A stretch of DNA of 63,289 bases from a virus: the IMG/VR virus record IMGVR_UViG_3300046516_000276, positions 1-63,289 of that record. One strand, 5' to 3'. The notes under the pieces were generated by a model that saw only the letters and a list, made by a program, of their open reading frames with translations, was not told where the DNA came from and ran no database searches. This document shows, piece after piece, positions 41,179 to 47,750 of the stretch. The first letter of the stretch is position 1. Each line of letters starts with the position of its first letter. A program made the translations under genes and the position numbers.

Positions 41179-41207
41179 TTGATACACAACCTGTTGTGGG
41201 GTAAATT
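41179..41207 (+). promoter_or_regulatory. Sigma70-like promoter with operator-like palindrome in the spacer
   Basis: TTGATA (41179-41184) and TAAATT (41202-41207) are 17 bases apart. The spacer contains the perfect inverted repeat CACAAC-CT-GTTGTG (41185-41198). A dimeric repressor on that site would block RNA polymerase. It points toward the gene at 41396, giving a leader of about 180 nt. Confidence 0.65.
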
Positions 41208-41243
41208 GTTAGTGCGGTAGATGTAGATGTGAGATGTAGCAGG

Positions 41244-41335
41244 GTGCACGGAAGGGACCGGTTTTGACCGGTGCTTATCCCGGTGCACGTAACCCAGTGT
41301 TTAGGGGTTACGTGCACGGCTGAGGTTTCGTGCAC
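41244..41335 (+). promoter_or_regulatory. Cluster of GTGCAC sites and GACCGGT direct repeats
   Basis: GTGCAC occurs at 41244, 41283, 41312 and 41330, each within a consensus near CGTGCACGG. GACCGGT occurs twice, exactly 10 bases apart (41256 and 41266), which is one helical turn. This looks like a regulator-binding or RNA-structured leader. Confidence 0.6.
41283..41317 (+). promoter_or_regulatory. 13-bp stem-loop in the early leader
   Basis: GTGCACGTAACCC, 9-nt loop, GGGTTACGTGCAC: a perfect 13-bp stem, no T-tract. It precedes the boxA-like element, the order (hairpin then boxA) seen in rrn antitermination leaders. Confidence 0.75.
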
Positions 41336-41366
41336 CGTTTAGCGCGCGCTGCATGGTGCGGCGCAC

Positions 41367-41380
41367 GTTCTTTAACAATT
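41367..41380 (+). promoter_or_regulatory. boxA-like antitermination element
   Basis: GTTCTTTAACAATT contains the boxA core CTTTAACA (rrn boxA is close to TGCTCTTTAACA). It lies 16 bases before the first gene of the + strand cluster. It could recruit NusB/NusE-type antitermination. Confidence 0.5.
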
Positions 41381-41395
41381 CGGGGATTTTCACTC

Positions 41396-42088
41396 ATGGC
41401 AAACAAAACTGTTGTTTCGTCTGGCGTCGCTGTCGTCGTTTCCGCTTGGCATTACGGCATTGCCGATGCTTTCCAAGCGACGCTTAAGGCGAAAGACAAG
41501 GCAGTAGCAATGGTCCAAAAGCAGTATAGCGAGCGTCCGACGTTCGATCAGTACAAGCTGGACCTAGCAGCATTGAAGAGCATTGCCGAAGAGAAAGGCC
41601 GATCCTATGAATGGTTGCGCAAGTGTTACGCTGCCGCCATCGTGGAATTGTTTGAGGCTTTGCCCATATCGGATGACCCCGAAGCGGCGCGCAAGCGCGC
41701 AGAACGGGCAGAGAAGAAGGCGCAACAAAAACAGGTGTTGATTGACGCCGGATTGACCCAAAAGCCGAAAGACTGGGTTCCTGTTGAGGTTGACGCGCCG
41801 AAGGGTAAAAGCAAGGCTGGCGCGCCGAAGGGCCAGACTCAAGATCACCCGGTATCCCGCGATGAGTCAGTCGAACAATTGGTCGCGCGCTTCGACACAT
41901 TCGAGTTGTTAGACGCATTGGCGCGCATTCTCGCCGATGACAAAACGACCGAACTTGAGGCGGCCGGATTGGCGAGCATTGCATCGAAGTTGCGCACGGT
42001 CCTAAAACCGCGCGAGGTGGCAAAGGCAGTGCCTGACAAGGCACCGCGCAAGCCGCGCGCCACGCAGAGTAACCAGAAGGTGGCATAG
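41396..42088 (+). CDS. Leading early protein with basic C-terminus, unknown function
   Basis: 230 aa. The start at 41396 (MANKTVVSS) is preferred; an upstream in-frame ATG at 41330 would lie within the GTGCAC/boxA leader. Residues 1-90 are helical (QKQYSERPTFDQYKLDLAALKSIAEEKG, SYEWLRKCYAAAIVELFEAL). Residues 100-160 are Lys/Ala/Pro-rich, then a helical domain (VEQLVARFDTFELLDALARIL) and a basic tail. First gene behind the regulated promoter, so it is a candidate regulator or host-takeover protein. No family recognised. Confidence 0.75.
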   Translation: MANKTVVSSGVAVVVSAWHYGIADAFQATLKAKDKAVAMVQKQYSERPTFDQYKLDLAALKSIAEEKGRSYEWLRKCYAAAIVELFEALPISDDPEAARKRAERAEKKAQQKQVLIDAGLTQKPKDWVPVEVDAPKGKSKAGAPKGQTQDHPVSRDESVEQLVARFDTFELLDALARILADDKTTELEAAGLASIASKLRTVLKPREVAKAVPDKAPRKPRATQSNQKVA

Positions 42089-42099
42089 CAGTAAAACCC

Positions 42100-42128
42100 G
42101 GACAAACGGAGCAACCCTCCGTTTGTCC
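42100..42128 (+). repeat. Intergenic palindrome copy 2
   Basis: GGACAAACGGAG, loop CAACC, CTCCGTTTGTCC: a 12-bp perfect stem with a 5-nt loop. It is followed by the shared leader AACGTGTTGAAAGGAAA and the ATG at 42154. Confidence 0.95.
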
Positions 42129-42153
42129 TCAACGTGTTGAAAGGAAAAGACCC

Positions 42154-42234
42154 ATGAAACTAGAGATAATCCAACTGGCTGTCGTTCTGCTAGGGCAAGT
42201 CATTTTAGTTGTCGCCATGGCGCTCGCGCGCTGA
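42154..42234 (+). CDS. 26-aa membrane peptide
   Basis: The ATG sits 10 bases after GAAAGGAAA, within the palindrome-plus-leader module used by other genes here. The product is short: a head MKLEIIQ, then a continuous hydrophobic helix (LAVVLLGQVILVVAMALA) and a final Arg. It resembles tiny single-pass phage membrane peptides. It is followed 21 bases later by a strong terminator. Translation is likely given the leader, but function is unknown. Confidence 0.6.
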   Translation: MKLEIIQLAVVLLGQVILVVAMALAR

Positions 42235-42255
42235 GTGAAAATCCCGAACTACCAC

Positions 42256-42286
42256 GCCCACTAGGTCACGCCTAGTGGGCTTTTTT
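42256..42286 (+). terminator. Rho-independent terminator
   Basis: GCCCACTAGG, loop TCACG, CCTAGTGGGC, then TTTTTT: a perfect 10-bp stem, 5-nt loop and six T. It ends the short operon 41396-42234. Confidence 0.93.
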
Positions 42287-42315
42287 ACGTCTGCGTTTTC
42301 CCCACAACACGTTGG

Positions 42316-42346
42316 CGGACAAACGGAGTTTGCCTCCGTTTGTCCG
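42316..42346 (+). repeat. Intergenic palindrome copy 3
   Basis: CGGACAAACGGAG, loop TTTGC, CTCCGTTTGTCCG: a perfect 13-bp stem. Unlike most copies it is not followed closely by a start codon. Confidence 0.95.
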
Positions 42347-42369
42347 CGCGTCGTATCCCGTCTCACTAG

Positions 42370-42386
42370 ACAGGCTCAGAGCCTGT
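42370..42386. repeat. 17-bp perfect palindrome ACAGGCTC-A-GAGCCTGT
   Basis: Two 8-bp arms around a single A. The half-site recurs at least seven more times in the next 770 bases in both orientations, like dispersed binding sites of one DNA-binding protein. Confidence 0.85.
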
Positions 42387-43110
42387 AGGTGTGTTGATTA
42401 TCGGTCTCATCACGTAACTATCCCTATTCATCGGTGCACAAACACGCTTAGTTGCACAAAAGTCTCCACAGTTACACTGTAAGCAACCGTAAGTAAGAAA
42501 GCTTTTTCTCTAATCCATTGATTGATAAGGAAAAAAGCGCGTCTCATAGTTTCGTTACATTTGCTGGTGTAACTACTGCTTATTGGTGCCAGACTCGATG
42601 TGCTTGATTCCATTGGTAAATCCATCGTTCTGTGTAACTCAATAAGCTAATAAACTTAAAAAGCAGGTTTAAAAAGGTAGGGTACTTAGGTCGCCTCGAC
42701 AGAGCCTGAGTCTGTAGCAGCATGCAAGACTTCCCTTGAGCCTGTACTACCGGCTCTAAGCCGTGACGTTTTCCTTGTAGACGCCCCCTATCTCTGAAAA
42801 CCTGCTTTTTCTGCTTTTTACGTTTTTTCCCTTATAAATCAATGCCCATTTTTTCGCTTACTTACACCACTTTGCTTAGTGCCTGCTTTTTACGCAGCGA
42901 TTCATGGCTACAGGCTCCACCTGAGTGCAGGCCATAGGAGGCTACAGGCTCCACCTACGACAGAGCCTGTGGATACGACGTGCGCTGAGGCGGTATCAAT
43001 ACAGACTCCACTCAGGTGGAGCGCGTAAAACATCACAGGCTCCACTCCGTTCGTCTTTACATGAGCCTGTAGCGTGGATATAGTTCGGTTTCCTAACAAC
43101 TTCCCGAGCC

Positions 43111-43141
43111 CGGACAAACGGAGGCCGACTCCGAATGTCCG
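43111..43141 (+). repeat. Intergenic palindrome copy 4 (hybrid arms)
   Basis: Left arm CGGACAAACGGAG, loop GCCGA, right arm CTCCGAATGTCCG. The left arm is of the common type and the right arm is of the copy-5 type, giving two A-A mismatches. Confidence 0.9.
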
Positions 43142-43167
43142 CTACAGGCTCAACCCGCGACTACATC

Positions 43168-43713
43168 ATGGCTACTGCATTGGACCTGAAAGGCAAGCGC
43201 TTCGGCTCGCTCACAGCGCTCGATAGATACGAGAACGACGAGAACGGGCGAGCGCAATGGGTATGTGTGTGCGACTGCGGCGGCGCTCATATCGTGCGTG
43301 CCACCTATCTGAGAGAGGGGCGCGTTACTCGCTGCCCGGAGTGCGTGCGCAACGACAGCGGCGTGCTGATCGAGGCGTGGTATCACACGACGTTGACTGA
43401 GGCGGTAAGCGGTGGCTATGGGCAGGGCGCGGCAGGGTTCTGCGTGGCGACACGGCAGGGCACCGTGATCCTCGAACCGTTCTGGCTTGAGCGGCAGCAC
43501 ATCGCGAGGCGCCCGGCACCTGTACTGGTGGAGACGGTGCGCAAGCTCGCGGCCAAGGGTGACGTCAAGTGCGCGCTCGACAATGTGAACATCACGCGCT
43601 GGTTGAAGCGCAACGCGGGCAAGATCACCTATCACGTGCACAACGAGGGCGACGCGGTGTGGCGCGCGTGGCATCACCGCACAGGCGAATGGCTCGGGCC
43701 AGCGCGCGCGTAA
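43168..43713 (+). CDS. Zinc-ribbon protein related to HNH-associated phage domains
   Basis: 181 aa from the ATG at 43168 (MATALDLKGKRFGSL). The first 55 residues match the pattern GKRFGSLTALDRYxNDxNGRAxWVCxCDCGG ... RVTRCPEC, a four-Cys ribbon often found before HNH endonuclease domains. The rest (WYHTTLTEAVSGG ... VNITRWLKRNAGKI) lacks an HNH signature, so this looks like a ribbon domain fused to an unknown alpha/beta domain. A DNA-binding role is likely. It follows the noncoding island. Confidence 0.65.
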   Translation: MATALDLKGKRFGSLTALDRYENDENGRAQWVCVCDCGGAHIVRATYLREGRVTRCPECVRNDSGVLIEAWYHTTLTEAVSGGYGQGAAGFCVATRQGTVILEPFWLERQHIARRPAPVLVETVRKLAAKGDVKCALDNVNITRWLKRNAGKITYHVHNEGDAVWRAWHHRTGEWLGPARA

Positions 43714-44094
43714 GCGAACGATCGGTCGTCTGTCAACAATGTCCTACGAATCAGTCAGGTAATAGTTACAGTGCGCACCCTCAAAATGTGTAAATCGTGT
43801 GTCAACCGATTGCCGGCCGCTGCGTTGTCCCGCCCCCGAACATCGCTTAAGTCGTTGATAGATAAGACAACGCAAACATGTAACTTTGTGTGCGCAAACG
43901 TTGCCAGAGGTTTTACAAAACTTAAGACATTTTTACCTTGCGGTTCCTAAATGATCATTTCATAATCCATTCCACTGACCGACTGGACAAGATACGAACA
44001 GGCGGCAGCAGCAAATACCGGTCGGACATTCGGAGTGTGGCTCCGAATGTCCGGTGATAACGAGAACATTCCCCCACGCGTAAGGCGCACGTCA
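43714..44094. other. Intergenic region with palindrome copy 5
   Basis: About 380 bp without a credible gene. AT-rich at 43840-43980 with two CTTAAG sites. A TTGATA near 43850 lacks a good -10. Palindrome copy 5 lies at its end. Confidence 0.5.
44023..44053 (+). repeat. Intergenic palindrome copy 5 (covarying stem)
   Basis: CGGACATTCGGAG, loop TGTGG, CTCCGAATGTCCG: perfect 13-bp stem. Compared with the common form both arms changed together (AA to TT left, TT to AA right), which preserves pairing. Confidence 0.95.
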
Positions 44095-44415
44095 ATGAAA
44101 GTGGTATTCAGCAAAGGTTTCCCGATCCCTAAGACCCGTTGGGCCGGTATTGAGGACATCGAAGCGTTGGAACAAGAGGCCGAGCAGCGTTCGGTTGTCG
44201 TGCAGGGCGTGCGCAACGTGCGCATGGTGGACGGCCAGCTGACGCTGGAGTTCCACGACCCCATCAAGGCGTGCGTCGCGTGCACGGAGACGGGCTGGAA
44301 GGGCGCGAAGGACGAGCGCACGGTGAAGGCACCGGTGCGGTATCGCGACGGCGTACACGGCGCGGTGGTGATCGGCAGCTATGCGTACAGCGACTACGAG
44401 ATCAAGACGCGGTGA
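44095..44415 (+). CDS. Small hypothetical protein (106 aa)
   Basis: The start at 44095 (MKVVFSKGF) is chosen with AAGG 11 bases upstream; earlier in-frame ATGs fall inside palindrome copy 5. Beta-rich: VVVQGVRNVRMVDGQLTLEFHD, then GVHGAVVIGSYAYSDYEIKTR. Two Cys (CVACT) near residue 61. Unknown function. Confidence 0.65.
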   Translation: MKVVFSKGFPIPKTRWAGIEDIEALEQEAEQRSVVVQGVRNVRMVDGQLTLEFHDPIKACVACTETGWKGAKDERTVKAPVRYRDGVHGAVVIGSYAYSDYEIKTR

Positions 44416-44478
44416 TCGAATCGCTCAAGCGCTTGACACATAGAGGCGTTTGAAAGTATCCGAGGAAAGGAGGACAAT

Positions 44479-44517
44479 ATGTACTCCTGTCCAGAGAAGG
44501 GCAGCGACAAGCGGTAA
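44479..44517 (+). CDS. Possible 12-aa leader peptide
   Basis: ATG with an excellent ribosome site (GAAAGGAGG, 5 bases upstream) opens a frame of only 12 codons (MYSCPEKGSDKR) and stops 13 bases before palindrome copy 6. The site may belong to a translated leader, or be the remnant of a lost gene. Confidence 0.3.
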   Translation: MYSCPEKGSDKR

Positions 44518-44529
44518 GCAGTAACGAGA

Positions 44530-44560
44530 CGGACAAACGGAGGCCAACTCCTTTTGTCCG
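44530..44560 (+). repeat. Intergenic palindrome copy 6
   Basis: CGGACAAACGGAG, loop GCCAA, CTCCTTTTGTCCG: one mismatch in 13 bp, followed by TTTT. Of all copies this one most resembles a terminator. Confidence 0.92.
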
Positions 44561-44592
44561 TTTTCACATCCACGAGCTAAAAGGAGTGCAAC

Positions 44593-45048
44593 ATGATGGA
44601 TTCGGTTTATGTCCATGGCTGGAGCGACGCGCCGCTGGCGCTTGGCATTCAACACCTGACGGGCGAAGCGTGTGCGTACAGCATGCGATCGCTGATCGAC
44701 CTGAACGAAGACGGGTTGGAGAACATGATCGCGTTCCTCGGCCTGCCGTATGACACGAAGTTCGCGAAGAACAGCAACAGCATGGTGGCAGACAAGCCGG
44801 CGGTGGCGAGCATGATGTTCAGCCACGCGATGCTGTATCCGTTCGCGAAGTTCGTGTTCGCCCGCAACGGCGCGCTTGCGATCGTCGATCGCGGCACCGA
44901 TGGCGTCGGCGGCCTGTTCACCGAAGGCATGGTCAAGGCGTATGAGAAGGCCATACTTGGGAGCAACCTGCCGTACTGGGTCGAGCGCTTGCAAACGCCG
45001 CCCGGCCCGCGTGTCGATGACCGCATGATCCCTGCGATGTGGAGGTGA
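44593..45048 (+). CDS. Hypothetical protein (151 aa)
   Basis: Strong ribosome site AAAAGGAG 8 bases before the ATG. The sequence has alternating helices (SMRSLIDLNEDGLENMIAFLGLP) and a middle stretch rich in Met/Phe (VASMMFSHAMLYPFAKFVFARNG). No known domain. It opens a small operon behind palindrome copy 6. Confidence 0.68.
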   Translation: MMDSVYVHGWSDAPLALGIQHLTGEACAYSMRSLIDLNEDGLENMIAFLGLPYDTKFAKNSNSMVADKPAVASMMFSHAMLYPFAKFVFARNGALAIVDRGTDGVGGLFTEGMVKAYEKAILGSNLPYWVERLQTPPGPRVDDRMIPAMWR

Positions 45049-45052
45049 TCAC

Positions 45053-45304
45053 ATGGTCGTCAGCAAACGTGCATATGTGAGCGTGATTGCCGAGCGCAAG
45101 CACGAAGGGCAGCGCTATGTGTACCTCCAGATACCGAACGGCACGATCTTCGAGTGGACGGCAGGCACGCAGGTGATCTCAACGAAGAAGTACCCGGAGC
45201 TTTCGAGCCCGCCGCGTACCATCTTCACGATCAGCAAGGAAAACCCGTGCATGCTCGCAGCGAAAGACGCGTGCATGAACTTCGCCAATGGCAGGCCGTA
45301 TTAA
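45053..45304 (+). CDS. Small hypothetical protein (83 aa)
   Basis: Begins 5 bases after the previous stop; the ribosome site lies in that gene's last codons (GGAGG). Beta-rich: KRAYVSVIAERKHEGQRYVYLQIPNGTIFEW, then a helix AAKDACMNFANG. Unknown. Confidence 0.65.
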   Translation: MVVSKRAYVSVIAERKHEGQRYVYLQIPNGTIFEWTAGTQVISTKKYPELSSPPRTIFTISKENPCMLAAKDACMNFANGRPY

Positions 45305-45316
45305 AGGGGGTGTGTG

Positions 45317-45466
45317 ATGGAACTAGCAACCGCAATGCAGATCGTGCTCGATCTGGCTAAACAGAATGTGATCGACCACCGCGAGCACGAGGAAGAACAC
45401 GCTCGCCAGAACGAAGCGATCGACACGGTCGAGGATTTCGCTGTCAACCATCTTGGCGACGAGTAG
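45317..45466 (+). CDS. 49-aa acidic helical protein
   Basis: AAAGGGGG lies 7 bases before the ATG. The product is one amphipathic helix rich in Glu/His/Asp (VIDHREHEEEHARQNEAIDTVEDF). It completes the operon before palindrome copy 7. Too short for family assignment; the strong ribosome site and tight packing support translation. Confidence 0.6.
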   Translation: MELATAMQIVLDLAKQNVIDHREHEEEHARQNEAIDTVEDFAVNHLGDE

Positions 45467-45475
45467 TAAACAACC

Positions 45476-45504
45476 GGACAAACGGAGTCAGCCTCCGTTT
45501 GTCC
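45476..45504 (+). repeat. Intergenic palindrome copy 7
   Basis: 12-bp perfect stem, loop TCAGC. Followed by CAACGTGGGAAAAGGAAAA and the ATG at 45530. Confidence 0.95.
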
Positions 45505-45529
45505 ATCAACGTGGGAAAAGGAAAACAGC

Positions 45530-45724
45530 ATGAAGATCAGCAAACGCATTCGCACCATCGGTGCACGCATCGCCGCAGCAACGGCGCCCTACGATGTGCC
45601 GGCCGACCACGCATACAGCAGGCAGTCGATCGACGCACAGCGCGAAGCGTATCCCGCGCCCATCGAGCGGCATGACGAAGCGCGGCACGCAGTACCGTCC
45701 CTCAACGGCATGAAGGAGGCTTGA
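45530..45724 (+). CDS. Small basic hypothetical protein (64 aa)
   Basis: Directly behind palindrome copy 7 and its leader. N-terminus is strongly basic (MKISKRIRTIGARIAAATA), then a polar, probably disordered segment with many His/Asp/Pro. Could bind nucleic acid or membrane; no family is seen. Confidence 0.6.
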   Translation: MKISKRIRTIGARIAAATAPYDVPADHAYSRQSIDAQREAYPAPIERHDEARHAVPSLNGMKEA

Positions 45725-45726
45725 CC

Positions 45727-46281
45727 ATGGCTAAGCGTTACCGTGATGCGTTCGCAATTCAGCAGGGTGCATGCAACCCCATCGCAATCGTCAACGCGTT
45801 GAAGAATGCGATCGACGAATGCCGCGCCGAGAACATGGGCACCGATGCAATCAACGGCGACATGGCCGTGCGTGCGATGGTGCACCAGCTGGCGCACCTG
45901 ACGAGCGTGCAGTACTTCGACCAGACTGCATACGAGGCGATGATGGAGCGCGTCGAGAAGGGCAAGCAGGCCGAGATCGAATGGCAACGCGATGAGTCGT
46001 ACATGGGCGCGCGGCCGGCGCAGCCTGTGATCACGTTCGGCAAGAAGGGCGTGGACGTTGTACACAAACGAGCGCCCGAGGTGTACCAGTACATGCCGCA
46101 GTACGCGAAGATCGCAATCGAGCGCATCGACGCAGACAGTGACCTGCGCACGCACGCCAAGCTCGACGAACTGCTCGACGCCTACGCCAAGACGCACGGT
46201 GAACAGGTGGACCAGCACACCCGTGACTCGGCGCACTGCATCTGCAAGCGTCGGTTCCCCGACTTCAAGGTGCAAGCATGA
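45727..46281 (+). CDS. Hypothetical protein upstream of the resolvase
   Basis: 184 aa with AAGGAGG 7 bases before the ATG at 45727. Mostly helical: [56 protein letters not shown]. Its final 20 residues include HCICKRRF. It overlaps the resolvase start as ATGA. It may be a cofactor of recombination or simply an operon neighbour. Confidence 0.68.
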   Translation: MAKRYRDAFAIQQGACNPIAIVNALKNAIDECRAENMGTDAINGDMAVRAMVHQLAHLTSVQYFDQTAYEAMMERVEKGKQAEIEWQRDESYMGARPAQPVITFGKKGVDVVHKRAPEVYQYMPQYAKIAIERIDADSDLRTHAKLDELLDAYAKTHGEQVDQHTRDSAHCICKRRFPDFKVQA

Positions 46282-46856
46282 GCCGCGTCTTTGTGTATGC
46301 CCGTGTGTCGACGGCGGACCAGACGACTGACAACCAGCTGCGCGAGATCGAGAGCGCAGGGTTCAAGGTCGAGCCGCGGCGCACTGTGACCGAGAGCATA
46401 TCGGGCAGCGTAGCAGCGAGCGAGCGGCCGGGCTTCAGCAAGTTGGTGGATAGGCTGGAGGTGGGCGACGTGCTGATCGTGACCAAGCTCGATCGCTTGG
46501 GCCGCAATGCGATGGATGTGCGCACGACTGTGACGACGCTCACCACGCTCGGCGTGCGTGTGCATTGCTTGGCGTTGGGTGGCATGGACCTGACGAGCCC
46601 CGCCGGCAAGATGACGATGGGTGTGATCAGTGCGATGGCTGAGTTCGAGCGGGATCTGCTGATCGAGCGAACGAACGCAGGCTTAGATCGTGCACGTGCG
46701 CAGGGCAAGACGTTCGGCCGTCCGTCGGCACTGAGCGAGGCGCAGCAGACCGAGGCGCGCATGCGTCTCAACAAGGGCGAGACAGTCTCACAGCTGGCTC
46801 GTGAGTTCAAGACTAGCCGCACCACGATACAGCGGCTGAGAGATAGGGGAGTGTGA
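46278..46856 (+). CDS. Serine recombinase, resolvase/invertase type
   Basis: 192 aa, the length of Tn3/Gin-type recombinases. Catalytic Ser11 is in [16 protein letters not shown] with Arg9. [15 protein letters not shown] supplies further active-site Arg residues, and the E-helix region [18 protein letters not shown] (about 115-132) precedes a C-terminal HTH ([17 protein letters not shown]). Such enzymes resolve multimers or invert segments; they do not normally integrate phages. In a genome with par and rep, dimer resolution is the natural role. No clear res site was identified. Confidence 0.93.
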   Translation: MSRVFVYARVSTADQTTDNQLREIESAGFKVEPRRTVTESISGSVAASERPGFSKLVDRLEVGDVLIVTKLDRLGRNAMDVRTTVTTLTTLGVRVHCLALGGMDLTSPAGKMTMGVISAMAEFERDLLIERTNAGLDRARAQGKTFGRPSALSEAQQTEARMRLNKGETVSQLAREFKTSRTTIQRLRDRGV

Positions 46857-47065
46857 TGTACCCGTCCCGCAAGATACCGCCGGGGGCTAAGTGCATCACA
46901 CCGAAAGAGGTGATGGCCAAGCTGGCGCGCCGTAAGAGTTGGTTATGGGGCAAGGTGAAGAACGATCCGACGTTCCCACGACCGATTCATTACGGGCCGC
47001 GTGCGACGGTGTTTATCGAGCAAGAGATAGACGCATGGCTTGAGCGCCTTGCGAACCAGCAGTAA
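46856..47065 (+). CDS. AlpA-like small DNA-binding protein
   Basis: 69 aa from the ATG overlapping the resolvase stop. Layout of AlpA/excisionase-type winged helix proteins: ITPKEVMAKLARRKSWLWGKVKNDPTFPRPIHYGPRATVFIEQEIDAWL, with the typical xxFPxPxxxGxRxxxFxxxEIxxWL pattern. These act as regulators or directionality factors beside recombinases. The coupling to the resolvase suggests that it controls recombination direction or expression. Confidence 0.82.
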   Translation: MYPSRKIPPGAKCITPKEVMAKLARRKSWLWGKVKNDPTFPRPIHYGPRATVFIEQEIDAWLERLANQQ

Positions 47066-47072
47066 CAACCCC

Positions 47073-47101
47073 GGACAAACGGAGTCAGCCTCCGTTTGTC
47101 C
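47073..47101 (+). repeat. Intergenic palindrome copy 8
   Basis: 12-bp perfect stem, loop TCAGC (same loop as copies 7 and 9). Followed by CAACGAGTGGAGAGGAAAG and the ATG at 47122. Confidence 0.95.
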
Positions 47102-47121
47102 CAACGAGTGGAGAGGAAAGC

Positions 47122-47535
47122 ATGAGCGCATGGGTATGCAGTGAGTTGCACATCAACACGCTGGCCACGTTTCTCGCGGCGCGTGAGATCGAGGTCAAGT
47201 GGCGAGGCAACACGTTCAAGTGCATCGAGCAGCCCGCGAACGTGGCCAACATCTTGATGAGCGAGAACGTCGCGTCGGTGAACTATCGCTACGGCGAGAA
47301 CGACATGCCGAGCATCGCGTATGCGCTGGTCACGCCATTGCCCGAACTGATCCCGCTGCACAAGGCGTTCGGCTGCTATGACTATCAGGCGTGCGAGCAT
47401 CCCGAGTACGAGCAATCACTGGCCAAGCGGTTGTGCGATGCGGGCCTGCATCATATCGAGACGCGGCTCGGCAAGACGAAAGAGGAAGTCGAGAAGATGG
47501 CCGAATGGGATAACGCACCGTGGGGGATTAACTAA
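47122..47535 (+). CDS. Hypothetical protein (137 aa)
   Basis: First gene of a five-gene unit (47122-48619) with overlapping starts and stops. Mixed alpha/beta; has ASVNYRYGENDMPSIAYAL and a Cys/His patch (FGCYDYQACEHPEY). The stop overlaps the next ATG by one base. Unknown function. Confidence 0.68.
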   Translation: MSAWVCSELHINTLATFLAAREIEVKWRGNTFKCIEQPANVANILMSENVASVNYRYGENDMPSIAYALVTPLPELIPLHKAFGCYDYQACEHPEYEQSLAKRLCDAGLHHIETRLGKTKEEVEKMAEWDNAPWGIN

Positions 47536-47750
47536 TGCACTTCGAGATCAACGTAAGCAAGAACGGCCAGCATGTGTTCGCCACGGCGGAGCACTCGGCA
47601 CGCGACCAGAACAAGGCGCGCGAGTTGTATGCGCTGTTCGTCAAGCTGTTCCCGGAAGCCGAAGGCTATAGCATTCGCGTGACCCGTTGGGATACGGTGG
47701 GCACGCGCCAACAATTCAACGGGGTGAGTGATGGAACTCAAGTTCTTTAA
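47535..47750 (+). CDS. Small hypothetical protein (71 aa)
   Basis: Beta-alpha-beta looking: MHFEINVSKNGQHVFATAEHS, helix NKARELYALFVKLFPEAEGY, strand SIRVTRWD. Its 3' end overlaps the next gene by 20 bases. Similar small proteins are common in phages, without known function. Confidence 0.68.
   Translation: MHFEINVSKNGQHVFATAEHSARDQNKARELYALFVKLFPEAEGYSIRVTRWDTVGTRQQFNGVSDGTQVL

Larger units (their letters stand above)
42287..43167. other. 880-bp repeat-rich, AT-rich noncoding island
   Basis: No convincing gene. GC is visibly lower than around it. It contains ACAGGCTC/GAGCCTGT in both orientations (near 42370, 42379, 42738, 42910, 42944, 42963, 43035, 43063, 43144); a perfect 17-bp palindrome at 42370-42386; two TGCACAAA 18 bases apart (42435, 42453); AGTTACAC/GTGTAACT (42470, 42567, 42632); CTGCTTTTTACG-type repeats near 42810 and 42880; and palindrome copies 3 and 4. 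It could be a second origin, a regulatory RNA region or a recombination site. Confidence 0.7.

Noticed and set aside
42428-42625. 65-codon - strand frame in the noncoding island
   Set aside because: No ribosome site and no recognisable features; it overlaps the TGCACAAA and GTGTAACT repeats, so a regulatory reading is better.
42841-42940. Short + strand frame starting MPIFSLTYTT in the island
   Set aside because: No ribosome site; it runs through the ACAGGCTC repeats.
43947-44321. - strand frame over palindrome copy 5 and the 44095 gene
   Set aside because: It overlaps the palindrome and a + strand gene with matching orientation to all neighbours; no ribosome site.
44433-44462. TTGACA at 44433 as promoter for the following genes
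   Set aside because: The -10 at 18 bases is only TATCCG, and the transcript would start on the ribosome site of the 12-codon frame.
46278-46856. Serine recombinase as the phage integrase
   Set aside because: At 192 aa it has the size of resolvases/invertases; large serine integrases carry a long C-terminal domain. No att pair is evident.
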